Under the pieces are notes generated by a model. It was not told the DNA's origin, searched no databases, and saw only the letters and a list, made by a program, of their open reading frames with translations. A DNA stretch of 64,000 bases from positions 29,336,592 through 29,400,591 of the forward strand of contig CP141143.1 of the NCBI GenBank assembly GCA_035235625.1, read 5' to 3'. This stretch comes from Saururus chinensis (taxonomy: Eukaryota; Streptophyta; Magnoliopsida; Piperales; Saururaceae). Position numbers and translations under genes: made by a program. Shown here piece by piece: positions 23,030-35,887 of the stretch. Every line of letters starts with the position of its first letter. Within the stretch, counting starts at the first letter, position 1.

Positions 23030-24533
23030 TTATTATAAACAGGAGCACAACACACTATATAGTATATTAGATTATATCAAATCCTATTAGAATATATTAG
23101 ATTTTATTCGACTATCTCGATTATATTAAATTAGATTGGAGTATATCATATCATAATAGAGTATTTTAGAGTAATTCGGATCATAACAGAATATATCAAG
23201 GTAGATCGAATAGGAACATATCAACAGATGTCAGATCATAACAAATTAGATATCTTAATTACTATATTAATAATTAAGATTTTTATGCATATAAATTATA
23301 TTAAATTAGAAGGTCAGAAAAGCGTACTCCCTTGCAGTTTCGGATGTGGCAACGTTCAGAGTTGCTCGTTTCCTCAAGGCCTCCTCCCTTTCAAGTCTGA
23401 AAATGGTGGGCAGAACCTCCTCTAACTCCGGAATACTTTTCTCTTTCCGTGTCCGTAAACTACACAAAAAACCTCCCCTTGACCCGGGACTCTTTTCTTA
23501 CAACACACCCGTAGGTGGCAGACAGAACCTCCCCCTATCCGGAGACACTTTACCTTCACGCGGCCATAGATGGCGGACAAAACCTCCCCTTGCTCAGAGA
23601 CACTTCACCCTTCTTTCGCCGGTAGGTGGCAGACAAAACCACCCCTTACCTGGAGACACTTCACCTTTCACGCGGCTATAGGCGGTGGACAAAACCTCCC
23701 CTTACCAAAAGATATTTTGCCTTTTACGCGCCTGTAAGCGGTGGACAAAACCTCCCCTTACCCCTGGGAGTTTACCCTATATAGGGTTGGTAAATCGAGG
23801 AATGAATGATTCCATTGCATAGAACACCATCGAATTATCTAAGAACACCTTTTAAACGGAAGAAAATAGGCTCAAAATGACTCTAGAAACTCCTCCGAAA
23901 GAATGAACAGAAATGAATATTTATAGGAGAAGGACGTTCGAGTGTACGATGGAACCCAGGATACACGCGCATGCGCTCGCGCCACGTGGTGCAATATGAA
24001 TGAACCACCTAATTGGTCGGCGCGCTGTCGCGCTGCGTGTCCGACACGCGATGCGCGCATCGTGCAGACGAACGCGATCGCGTGGTGTGGTACGGCGTCT
24101 GCGGCTCAACTTTGTTTCGACTCGGCTCGGCTAGATGACATCATCTATTTTGTCCTTTTATTAATATTTTATTATTATTTTATTCAAATACAATTATAAC
24201 TTCAAAACACTATAACTTTTTATCCCGAAGTCGAAATCACGCGTTCTTGGTACCGATGGACTCGTATCAATGAGCCCTTCGAAATTAAACCTGACATGTG
24301 TAGGTTTTCTCGTATTTTTAAAGTGGGTCTTGCCTATGTGGCATGCTTCCCGAGGTCGTAACTTTCTATTCCAACCTTCGATTTGCGTGTTATTTGATTC
24401 GTTGTGCTCATTACTTTGAGCTCTAACTAAATACAGGAATTTCATCACTTGAAACCCCTCAAAATTTAACTAAAATTATATAATTACCCCTAACCCTCTT
24501 GGGTTAAGCGTAATCGGAACACGGGGTGCTACA
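23030..24533 (-). mobile_element. LTR fragment of the 30.6-37.8 kb retroelement family
   Basis: It is collinear with 31080-32412 and 36350-37809: repeated atatcagat/atatcaaatc words, the cctcccctt minisatellite, the gtaccgatggactc block and the end taaccctct...aatcggaacac ggggtgctaca. The first ~450 bp of the family LTR are missing. In the family orientation (fixed by the primer site at 35873) it reads on the minus strand. Confidence 0.7.
23409..23800. repeat. 56-bp minisatellite inside the LTR
   Basis: The phrase gacaaaacctccccttacc recurs with starts near 23409, 23465, 23521, 23576, 23632, 23688 and 23744, a regular 55-56 bp period and about seven units. Each unit carries ggagacacttcacctt and a cgcggccataggcggt-like part. 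The same array in diverged form occupies 31430-31860 and 36710-37130. Confidence 0.85.
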
Positions 24534-25365
24534 CATAGAGAGAGAGAGAGTTAGGTTCATTTTAAAAATAAAAATTATGTAGTATTTACGGCACATGCAC
24601 CTGTACATTGCAAATACATATAATGTATTTTCAACATATAGTATACATTAGAAATACATATGCATACACCAATGCTTAGCAAATATGTTATATATTCAAG
24701 ACACCTGGGTGTATGTGTCGCAAATACGACATAAATTTTATTTTTAAAATCATATATATAATATTTGATAAATAAATATAAAAAAATAAATGAAATTCTC
24801 ATGTTTTTTCCCCTCTCCTCCCTCACCCGGTAGAGTCCAGTGCCCCGCCTATTCCCCCTATTCCTCCCTAGACCAGTTATATAGAGAGAGAAAAAAAAGA
24901 TAAGAGAGTTAGAGAGAAAGAAAGAAAATATAGAGAGAAAGAGAGAGTTATGATCACTTTAAAAAATAAAAATTATGTAGTAATTGCGATGCATGCACCT
25001 ATGCGTTACAAATACACATAATGTATTTGCAACATATAGTATACGTCACAAATACACATGTATTTGAGATGCATACATCGATGCTTAGCAAATTCACTAT
25101 GTATTTGAGAAATATGGGTTAATGCGTTGCAAATACTATATAATTTTTTATTTTAAAATAATATATTTATATATAATATTTAATAGCATAATATATAAAA
25201 ATTAAATTAAATTATCATGCTCTCTCCCCTCTCCTCCTCCCGACGGAGTCCGGCTCCCGCTTGTTCCTCCTATTCCCACTGGCCCTATCAGAGTGAACAA
25301 GAGAGAGGAGAGAGAGAGAGGAGAGTGGGGAGAGAGAGTGAGAGAGAAGAGGAAGAGGAGAGAAT

Positions 25366-25432
<67 letters not shown>

Positions 25433-27679
25433 GGGATAGAGGGGAGAGAGAGGGGGGAGATTGATAGAGAAGAAAGAGAGAACAGAGCGAGGGAAAAAGA
25501 GAAGATAATGGATGAGAGCGAGAGAAAGGGACGAGAGTGAGAAAGAAGAGAGAGCAAGAGAAGAGAAAGATTTAGGTCCATTTTAAAAACTAAAAATTAT
25601 GTAGTATTTGCAACTCATGCACCTATGCATCACAAATTCATATAATGTATTTACAATGTATAGTATACATCACAAATACACATGTATTTGTGATGCATAT
25701 ACCGATGCTACAAAAATATCGAGTGAGAAAGAGAAGAGAGAGAGCAATGAGAGAGAGAAAGAGAAGAGAGAGAGAGTTATGTTCATTTTAAAAAATAAAA
25801 ATTATGTAGTAGTTGTGACTCATGTACTTATGCGTCACAAATACAAATAATATATTTACAACATATTGTATGCCACAAATACACATTTATTTGCGACGCA
25901 TACATCGATGCTTCGCAAATACGCTATATATTTGTGTCGCTTGGGTATATGCATTGCAAAAAATACATAATTTTATTTTAAAATAATAAATATATAAATA
26001 ATATTTAATAAATAAATATAAAAAATTTAAATTTGATTCTCATGCTTTCTTCCCTCTCCTACTCCTCCCGATGGAGTCTAGTGCCCCACCCATTCTTCCT
26101 ATTCTCCCCTAGCCCCATAGGAGAGAGAGGGAGAAAGATTGAGATAGAGAGAGACATCGAGAGAGAAAGAGAAGAGCGCAAGAGAGAGTTTGGTTCATTT
26201 TATAAAATAAAAATTATGTAGTATTTGCGCCGCATGCACCTATGCATCGCAAATACATATAATATACTAACAATGTATAATATATGTCAAAAATGTATAT
26301 GTATTTGTGACGCATACACCAATGCTTTGCAAACACGCTATGTATTTGCGATGGATGGATGTATGCATCGCAAATAATATATGATTTTTATTTGAAAATA
26401 ATATGTATAATACTAAATAAAGAAATATGAAAAAAATTAAATTAAATTCTCATGTTTTCTCCCCTCTCCTCCTCCTCCTAGTGGAGTCAAGTGCCCTTCC
26501 CATTGCCCTATTCCCCCTATCCCCATCAGAGAGAGAGGGAGAGAGAGGGGGGAAGGGAGAGAGGCATCGAGAGAAAAATAGAAGAGAAAGAGAAGAAAGT
26601 GAGAAAAAGAAGATAGAGAAAGAGAGAGAGGTGAGAGACATAGAGAGAGAAAGAGAGAGAGGTGAAAGACAGAAGAGAGAGTTAGGTTCATTTTAAAAAA
26701 TAAAAATTATGTAGTATTTGCGACATATGCACCTATGCATCACAAATACATATAATGTATTTACAATGTGTAGTATGCATCATAATACACTTGTATTTGT
26801 GACGCATATGCCAATGCTTCGCAAATACGCTATGTATTTTCCGTATTAGTTTATGCATCGCAAATACAACATAATTTTTATTTTAAAATACTATATATGT
26901 ATATAATATTTAATAAAGAAATATATAAAAAAACATAAATTAAATTCTCGTACTTCCTCCCCTCTCCTCCCCCTGGCGGAGTACAGCGCCTTGCCTGTTC
27001 CTCCCATTCCCCTTGGCCCTGTCAGAGAGAGAGAGAGACATCGAGGGAGAAAGAGAAGGGAGAGAAAGTGAAGAGAGTGAAAGAAAAAGAAGAGTGGGAA
27101 AGAGAATAGAGTTATGTTCATTTTAAAAAAATATAAATTATGTAGTAATTGCTATGCATGCATTTATGCATCGCAAATACAAATAATGTATTAACAATGT
27201 ATAGTACATGTCACAAATACACATTTATTTGCATGTATACACCGATGCTTCACAAATGCACTATGTATTTGTGACTCTTGGGTGTATGCATTGCAAATAC
27301 TACATAATTTGATTTTAAAACAATAAATATATCTAAATAATATTTAATAAAGAAATATGAAAAATAAAATTTAATTCTCATGCTTTCTTCCCTCTCCTAA
27401 TCCTCCCGACGGAGTCTAGCACCCTGCCCGTTCCTCCTATTCTCCCTTGGGTTGTCGGAGAGAGAGGGAGAAAGATAGAGATACAAAAAGAGACAGAGGA
27501 AGAGAAAGAGAAGAGAGAGAGACACAGAGTGGTGTTTATTTTAAAAATTAAAATTATGTAGTATTTGCAACGCATGCACCTATGTGTTGCAAATACATAT
27601 AATGTATTAACAACATATAGTATACGTCATAAATGCACATGTATTTGTGATGCATATGCCGAAGCTTTGCAAATTCGCT
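24534..27679. repeat. Tandem array of ~400-490-bp CACTA-derived units
   Basis: Unit starts (ttaggttcattttaaaaa) lie near 24551, 24948, 25571, 25777, 26189, 26682, 27111 and 27531. Each unit runs: aattatgtagtatttgcgacgcatgcacc, dyads such as gcatcgcaaatac, an AT-rich part, attctcatgctttctcccctctcctcctcc, cggagtcc...cccctggcc, then a GA tract. One unit (25571) is truncated to about 206 bp and one is expanded by (GA)n. The reverse of this unit occurs at about 63380-63880 inside a CACTA-type element, so the array looks like amplified CACTA interior. It is broken at 27679 by the inverted LTR copy and resumes at 38415. Confidence 0.8.
25364..25427 (+). repeat. (GA)n microsatellite
   Basis: About 60 bp of uninterrupted GA dinucleotides inside a 25300-25560 purine tract of the tandem array. 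The Arg/Glu-rich and Ser/Leu-rich ORFs it produces on opposite strands are repeat artefacts. Confidence 0.9.
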
Positions 27680-30602
27680 AAACCAACTCGCCAATCTTAC
27701 ACTTACAATTTTACTCCGAATATTCTTACAGTCTTGTATACCATCTTATTCAATTTCATACTCTTACAGTATTGCTCAGATACATACACTTATAGTCTTG
27801 CTAAGAAACATACGCTTATGCTCAAAAACATAAACTTACAGTCTTGCTTAGAAACATACGGTTACAGGCATGCTAAAAAACTTACACTTATAGTCTTCCT
27901 CAGAAACATATGCTTACAGTCTTGTTTAGAAACTTACACTTACAATCTTGCTCAAAAACATATACTTAGAGTCTTACACAAAAACATACATACTTACTCA
28001 CAGAATCGTACACATATTATCAACCACTGAAACTCATTACAATTAATAAGCTCTAGAGTTGAAATGCAAAGGAATGCCACTGGGGCATCACCTTAACCTT
28101 CGGGCAGTAACTAGAGGCCATGGACTTTTCTGAAGGCAAGGCACACCAATGCTCATGGGCACAGGATCAAACAGGTAAGAGCAATTTCATAATATAGCAT
28201 GACTCTTGGACAAGAATCATACAATACTATTATTGGCCAGAATCATACAGTGCTGACTATGGGCAAAAACATGCATCGCTCTCAACAGACCATTAGGCAT
28301 CTAGGCTTAATAAGCACATAGACAGCAACTTACAAGATAAACACCATGACAAGACATGAGAAAATGATCAGTCGACTTATTATTGGCAGACTCAAACATG
28401 GAACTTGATCTGTCAAAACCCTCAAGTCTCAAACTCATAATGCTATCATATTAGGTTTGCTTATAATTCACATTTAAATTAAGTAATTTATGCAGGTACA
28501 ATTATGCGATAAAGTTCTTCGGTCTTACAGTCTTCTACTGGCTAATCTAAAGCTGAGCCCATTCTTAAACCCTAGTTCATCAAGGCAACAGACTTCACTT
28601 AACCCATCAAACTCATAATCATAATTCACCATATAACAAATCCTTATATATTCTTACAAACTCCACCATCCACCTTATGGCCAAATCATCTTACACATGC
28701 ATCATCAAACTAAGCTCCTCAGAGCCAACCCTAGTTATAGCCCTCTTATTATACCTCACTTATTATATTTACTTTTTACTTCATAATTTATACATTATTC
28801 TTGTACAATTATACAACACTCTTACTATTTGACAATCCCCCATAAGGCACCAAACCTTAAGTCCTCTTACTTGCTAAACCCCCAACATATGCTCTGATCC
28901 AAACCAAACAAAACTCATCTGCTCCAATCTTCGCCCATCAAACTTACATCCTCCTTCCATCATACGGTTACACATCCACATCCAAATTCATACCAACCCT
29001 CTGTCACCTCTTACCGTCCATTGCCCATACTTCTGCCTCTACACACATACACATATCCATCGTACATGCGTATAGCCATCATATATATATATATATGTCC
29101 ACAACACATACATATAACATACACACAATTGCAAACATAGCTTACCAACATACTCACTAGCCATTACTAGCACACACATAATCTACATACATCAAACATG
29201 CTTTTAGCTTATATGAATTTCATATGCATTTCAAACATTGCATAATTTATCCTCTTACATCATGTAATTGGATAATCACATAATACCCAAACCATTAAAT
29301 CATACAATTGTAGCATGCTGCTACACATTCAAAGCATGTTTTTATGAAATTATGAGTTAAAAGCTCAGCTACTTTGTAATCCATGATGTTTGATGGCAAG
29401 CACACGTTGGTGGTGGCATTGGAGTTGGTAGCTAAAAGCATTGACAAGTTGAGAGAGTTGTTGTCCTGAGAGTTTAGGAAACACAGTAAGAAAACCATGG
29501 CTAAATGGGGTGACAGAAGTCAATGCGGAAAAATCCATGATCCATGGTACCACACTAGGGGCGTCCGGGAGAAAGGTCGCGCCAACAGAAGTGGTGGTGA
29601 GACTGGAAGTCGAGGGCCAACTAAATGAATGTCGGCTAGTGGCTGTGAAATACACGGTTGGCAATAAGACATCGAAATTGGTTGTGGACATAATACAATG
29701 ACGTTGATTTTGCGTCAACTGTGGACTACATAAGGGCGGAGGGTATGGGGTTATGCTCGAGGAGGGAAGAGAGGTGGAGGGCTCTAATGGTCAACCCAAA
29801 TGGTGACAGAACCATCTAATGGTTAGGCGGCACAAAAGCGGCACCTAAACCTTAAAACGAATGCATGGCCACATGCACACGCGGCTAAAGGGGAGCGGGA
29901 GAGGGCCGGACGAAAGCGGCCTAAGGTCCTAAAAGGCTGACTAGGAAGTGGTGGCTGACAAAGCAACGACATTGCCAATTGCTACCCATAGTAGAAACAA
30001 ATGATGCAGGCGACGGTGCGTCTAGCACGGCTAAGGGTGAAGGGGTGTCTCGGAGTCGAGTCAAGCCAAGGTGAGCTGATGCAATGCATGGCCGCAAGGC
30101 CATTGTCACACAAGGGCTAGCCGACCGAAAATGGCTTACGACCACATAAAAATAGCCCTCTAACAAACTATTTCACACTCGAACACAGACAAAATAATCG
30201 GGGAAATACCCGGTGAATGCATGAGAAGGGCCAGTAGATGATGGCAGTGGCTCTGGCCTGTGTCATCGCATTTGTGGCGGCTAGGCTAGGGTGGCAGCTA
30301 TGCCTTCGCCAGCCCATCACCGACCGGAAACCACACGTGGAGGCGACAGAACAATCGTCTGGCAAAACACATAGAGATAAAACATCAACAATAAGACTAG
30401 CAGATGCATAGGGATGTCCAGGGGTGGCAATGGCGGCTCTGGCCAGTGCCTCTGTGGTCCTGGTGGCCGCATGCAACTAAGTCTAGTGGAGGGAGGCGGC
30501 ATACACTTGCAAACAACCTCCGGTGGCCCAAGACGAAATGACACAATGAGAAACCGGGAAAAATACCAGAAGCTTGCGGAGGAGCAAGTAGAACATGGTA
30601 GC
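27680..30602 (-). mobile_element. Inverted, truncated copy of the 4.6-kb LTR (part 1)
   Basis: The reverse complement is collinear with 8521-13118: 28075-28180 (ccactggggcatcaccttaa, aggcaaggcacaccaatgctcat) matches 11990-12100, and 28500-29050 matches 11040-11560. The part equivalent to the last ~640 bp (after about 12480) is missing at 27680. At 30602 the copy is interrupted by another LTR retrotransposon and continues at 37810. ORFs inside are non-coding shadows of GC-rich repeats. Confidence 0.8.
27722..27990 (-). repeat. ~26-bp minisatellite in the inverted LTR copy
   Basis: acttacagtcttgctcagaaacata-type units start near 27722, 27758, 27787, 27835, 27860, 27887, 27912, 27937 and 27965, a period of about 25-29 bp. 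The matching part of the other copy (12160-12400) holds the same words in a more degenerate arrangement. Confidence 0.75.
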
Positions 30603-32421
30603 TATAACACCCCAACCCGAAAAACTGACCCAGACCGGGCGTGTTCGGGAAACAAAATTGGAGAATTGTAAAATTTTCATAAAAATTCAAATAAGAACAA
30701 CCAAGAGTGGCGGACTCTGTGTGTGAGGTCAGAACTTTCCTCTATGCATTACGGAGCTTTTACGCTTCATTGCGCATAGGCCCGAACAAACCTAATTTTA
30801 TAACTAATTTGGATCGAGCCAACATTGTTGTACCATTGGTTACCTATGTACTTATTTGGTAACATCTATGACGTTATTCTAATATGAAAAGATCCGAAAG
30901 TAGTTCTACCTAATGGCAATTACATTCAGCAAGCATCACGAAATCATATATGTTAAAATACGTATATCCTTATATCCGAATAATAATTCAGAGTCAGATG
31001 AAAATTTAATAAATTATCGGAGTCAAACGGAATCCAATAAATAAGCAGAAACACACGTCTCACTCTATCATAGAAGTGAAGTAGAACACACAATAGAATA
31101 TATTGGATCATATCAGATCCCATCAGACCATATCAGATTTTATTCGGCCATAACAAATCATATCAGATCATATCGGAGTACATAAGATCAAAACATGACA
31201 TTTTATGACAAATCGAATCTAAATGGAGCATATTATAGCAGATCAAATCAGAACATATCAAAATTTATTAGATCATAGCAAATCATATATATTGATATTA
31301 CCAATCAAGATACTCATGCACATAAATTGAACTAAATCGGAAAGTAAGATATGCTTACTCCCCTCTAGTTCCCAAGGTCGTAGCGTTTGGTGTTGCTCGT
31401 TTCCTCTGGGGGTCCTCCCCTTCAGGCCTGGAGACGGCGGCCAAAAACTCCTCCCACTTCAGAACATCTTTCCCATTGCCTCCGGGGGTGGCAGACATCA
31501 CCTCTGTTTAACACGGGACATTCCTCTCTTTGCTGCCCAAAGGCGACGGACATAATTTCCCTCAGGGACATTTTGCACTTTCCGTGCACGTAGGCGGCAG
31601 ATAGAATTTCCCCTACCTCGAGACGCTTCTCCCTTTATGCACCCATATGGGACGGACAAAACCTCCCCTTAACCTGGGGTGTTTTTCTTACTGTGTGGCC
31701 CTTCGTTGGAGGACAGAGCCTCCCCTACTCGGGGCCACTTTTCTCGTTGTGATCCAATGATGGAGAATGGAACGTCCTCTTGCTTTGCGCTACTTCTCTC
31801 TCTTTGGGGCTTGAGGGAGACGATAAAGCCTCTTTTTGCCCCACAACGTTTTCCCCTTATATAGTTGCCAACTCGAGGAATGAACACTTTCATTGCGTAC
31901 AACACCCTCGAAATAGCTAAGAACACCTCTTGAACGACTCGAATTAGACTTAGAACGAGTGAGGAACGAAGACGTTTCAGAATCTCTCTGAGTCTCTAGA
32001 ACCGGAAAACTAAATACTATTTATAAGAAGGATGGATAGACATGAGGCTGACATGTGACATATAAGATTGACACGTGTCAGTTCTATCCGCTACGTCATT
32101 AAACTTATCCGCTATGTCATTAGTCCTATCTGCTATGTCATCAATGTTTTCTGCTACATTATCAATCTTATCCGCTATGTCATCAATCCTATCCGATTAA
32201 TTATTATTTTATTTAAATAATATCCAAACTTTAAAACACAATAACTTCTTACTCCGAAGTCAGAATCATGCGTTTTTAGTACCGATGGACTCATATTGAT
32301 GAACCCTTCTAAACAAGACCCAGGATGGATAGGTTATACCTTATTTTTTATGTGGGGCTTGCACACCCGGGTGGCATGCTTCTCGAGGTCCCAACCTTTG
32401 TTTTGTATGTTCTTCGAATCA
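30603..32421 (-). repeat. 3' LTR (partial) of the protein-less element
   Basis: Collinear with 35888-37670. It begins (plus strand) taacaccccaacccgaaaaa, contains the atatcagat-rich stretch and the 56-bp minisatellite, and stops matching after tgttcttcgaatcac. The remaining ~135 bp of the LTR are absent. Confidence 0.8.
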
Positions 32422-33169
32422 CCCAAAAACACTCTTCAAAACACAACAAAATCGGAATAAAATCCGATCATTAATCAAATAGTAATCACAAACATGATTC
32501 CGATTAATTTACAATCGGAAACAACATTCAAAAACACAATCCAATAAGTTAAAATCGGATAATATAATCTAATAACAATTGAGATAAATATTCTAAAGAT
32601 AATCCGATAGCACGTTCGAAAATAAATAGTATTGAACAATTACAAGAAAAATCTAAACTATAATCTGATTAAACACTTCGTAAACAGAATCCAATAGGTA
32701 AAAATTGAACTCACATTCATAAGTAGGATCCAATAATTTGAAATCAAATATAATCGTCATAAACAAAATTTGATAGTTCACTATCGAATAAAATATTTTA
32801 AACACAATCGGATTATTATTCGGAGTCATAACATAACACATTTTAGTTAATTAAGTTTATGCAGACACAATCAAAACCCTTAGGAAACTCAAAAATCATA
32901 ATTCGATAATTTATGATTGGACATTACACTTGAAACAAAATCCAATTATTGATTTAAAATCAGATAAATAATTTTTAGAATCAAAACAGAGCAAATCAAT
33001 TTAGAGTGAATCAAATCAGAACAGAGTAAACCGATCAATCCAAAAACAAATCCAGAAATTTTTTGAATTAAATCATCTCATAGATCCCATAATCAAAATT
33101 TGAGAATTTAAGATCGAATAATAGTTTCAATAAAATTAGATAAATTTTCAGAATTAGAAATCGTTGCTT

Positions 33170-33820
33170 CATTTGATACCGATAGATCTAATAGCCGTGA
33201 TACCAAACAACATTCCCCCAACACTCATGAGGCATTGAGACGCTCAATTCAGCGAGGAGCTTTCCCGTGATGCTCCACACCCATACACGTGCCACACCGA
33301 TTATTTTTCTCGGCAGGTATAAAGGAGCTATGCTCCGATAGTTTTTGGTCTTATGCCAAAAACTACCCGTCATAACAAATCATTATCATCCAACAATAAT
33401 AAAGCAATATATGCACAACGTTTCATTGACATAATATTCTCCAGAAAACAATCCAAAAAGATAATTAAAATAATGCTAAGCAAAAATCCATGAAATAATT
33501 TAAAACTTTATTATTATTATTATTTATTTATTTATTATTATTATTATTATTTTGCCTTAAATAATTAGCTCATGAAACATTTTTCAGAAAACAAAATTAA
33601 AAATCGTCAGTTTGTCTGATGACGATAGATCCAATAGTCGTGATACCGAACGACGTTCCCTAGGCACTCATGGGGCATCGAGAGGCTGAATTGAGCGAGG
33701 AGCTTTCCCATGATGCTCCACACCCCATACGCACGCCACACCAATTATTTTTCTTGGCATGTATCAAGGAGCTATGCTCCGATAGTTTCTGGTCTAATTC
33801 CAAATAACTACCTGTCAAGT
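33170..33820. repeat. Two direct copies of a ~210-bp block
   Basis: 33180-33380 and 33610-33815 share gatagatctaatagccgtgatacc, cactcatgaggcat, gaggagctttcccgtgatgctccac, ttatttttctcggca and gagctatgctccgatag. Spacing is about 430 bp. Noncoding interior of the retroelement. Confidence 0.8.
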
Positions 33821-34004
33821 CCGATCAAAACTTTAAAATATAATTTCCTTATTAGAAATAGATGTCAATTATAATCTTGTCACATAGGCAGTAGAAAATT
33901 AAAACCTCCGATAGAAAATAGATGTGTCACATTTAAGTTAGTGCGTACGTTCTAGAGCCACATCACACTCTAAGCAACATTTTAAAGCAAACTAGACTTG
34001 AATT

Positions 34005-34990
34005 AGCCTTGGAGCTAGCCACAAACCCCCATGTCCCATACCACGGGCTTTTGATGATTTCTCCGCAGTAATTCTACTAGGGAGTGAGAACTTTATAATT
34101 TCAAACCCCACTCTTAATAAACATTTCTAACAAGACTCGAAATCGAAATTAGTCTCAATTCACTAGCAAAATCAACATTTGAGCTATCCACTAACCCCCA
34201 TGTTCCATACCACGGGCATTTGATGACTTCTTTGCAGTAATTATACAAGTTATCGGGACAACATTACAACTTCAATTCATTTTTCCAAAACACAGAGGAT
34301 TTGAACTCAATTTCCATGTTAAATCCAATAGCAGACTCAACCTTAGAACGGTCAACTAATACCGCGCATCCCATACCACGGGTATTTGGCGGTTGCTCTT
34401 AGGGAATGTCACTATCTTTGAATATCAATGAACTTAATTTCAACACACGAGCAAAATAAATCCCGAGAGTGATCTACTAATACCATGTTTCCCATACCAC
34501 GGGCATTTTGTGGTTCCCCCTCATTAGTTCCACTGTTTTTTTCTAAAAATAACTTTCAAAATGTAGATATTTAAATATTGCATTTATATCAGCAGAATTT
34601 ACCGTAGAGCTTTCTACTAATAACTCACGTCCCATACCATGAGTGGTTAGTGGTTTCTCCTTGGCAACTCTACCGCCTTTCAAAATATATTCATTTATAA
34701 ATAAATATATTTTTGTAAAACAAATAATTTGAATTCAAATTTTATTTTCAACACACCGGCAGAACTAACCCTAGAGCTAGCAACTAACACCTCACATCCG
34801 ATACCGTGGGTGTTTCATGGTTTCTCCTAGGTGGTTCCATTGTCTTTTAAAGCAAATGCATTTTATGAAACAGACAATTCGAAATCAAATCTTATTTTTA
34901 ATACATCGGTAGAATTAGCTATCGAGTCTTCCACTAGCGCCTTATGTCCCATATCACGGGCGTTTGGTGGTTACTCCTTCATAATTCTAC
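34005..34990. repeat. Seven ~150-bp repeats with a CCCATACCACGGG core
   Basis: The core, exact or with a few changes, lies near 34035, 34204, 34370, 34491, 34631, 34798 and 34948 (spacing 121-169 bp). Each is preceded by agcta/ctactaa and followed by gttt-g-tggtttctcc and attctac. It sits between the two ~210-bp copies and the primer site, in the part of the element nearer its 5' LTR. Confidence 0.85.
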
Positions 34991-35872
34991 CCTCGTTTAA
35001 AACAATTTTGATAGATTATTTGAAATCGAAGTCACTAAAATCATTTTTAAAAAAATCATGTAACAAATTCCAAACAAATATTTCTGATTAATCCAAATTC
35101 AAAATCAGAATTCGTAAAATCAAACTTCAAATTAGATTCGACCCCACACATACAAAAAAAAAATTTCCAAATTATTCTTCAAATCAAAATTCGTAAATTT
35201 AGAGTTCGTCTAAAATCCGGTGTAACATATGCAAAACAGAGTTTCAAATCAAATTCAATACAACTTATTCAGGAAAAAAATCTCATTCTATTAAAAATTA
35301 GAATTCGTAAAACCAGAGTTTGTATTAAATCCGATGTCATACATATAGAACAGAAAGTTCAAATTCAAAATTCGTATTAAACCCACTACCACAGTTGAAA
35401 CAATTTTTCAAATTTATTCTAATTCAAATTTAGAAATATTACCAAACCAAGGCTAAGAACAAAAATTTTAAATATTAACAATTTCAAAAGCAAAATTCAT
35501 AAACTCGGAGTTTATATCAATTTGAAATAACACAAGTTGAAAAAAATTTTGAAATCACTTTTAGTTACACAAATAATAATTCATAAATAAAAGACTCAAG
35601 AGCAATTCCAATACCATACCAGCAAAATAGAATTACATATCCAAACCCGATATAACTTATTCATGACAAAATTTCTGAATTATTTTAGATTCAAGATCAA
35701 AATTAATAAAATTGATGTTTGTATCAAACCTATTGCAACATATATAAAATAAAATGTATCAATCTTAAATTTGATGTTCACAATAAGAACGAGATTCGAG
35801 ATTAAATAAAATCAAAATTCTAATCAAATTATGGTAAATTTTAAAGATATTTTCCTTTCGCAGATAGAGAAA

Positions 35873-35885
35873 GGCTCTAATACCA
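35873..35885 (-). other. Primer binding site (initiator tRNA-Met)
   Basis: On the minus strand it reads TGGTATTAGAGCC, one change from the canonical plant TGGTATCAGAGCC, two bases after the LTR end. It fixes the direction of the element. Confidence 0.85.
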
Positions 35886-35887
35886 TT

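Noticed and set aside
24540-27680. Possible CRISPR-like array
   Set aside because: Units are ~400-490 bp head-to-tail repeats in plant DNA, with no short repeats separating unique spacers and no cas genes.
33505-33555. ATT/TTA-rich stretch as a possible regulatory element
   Set aside because: It is a simple (ATT)n/(ATTT)n microsatellite in a noncoding retroelement interior.
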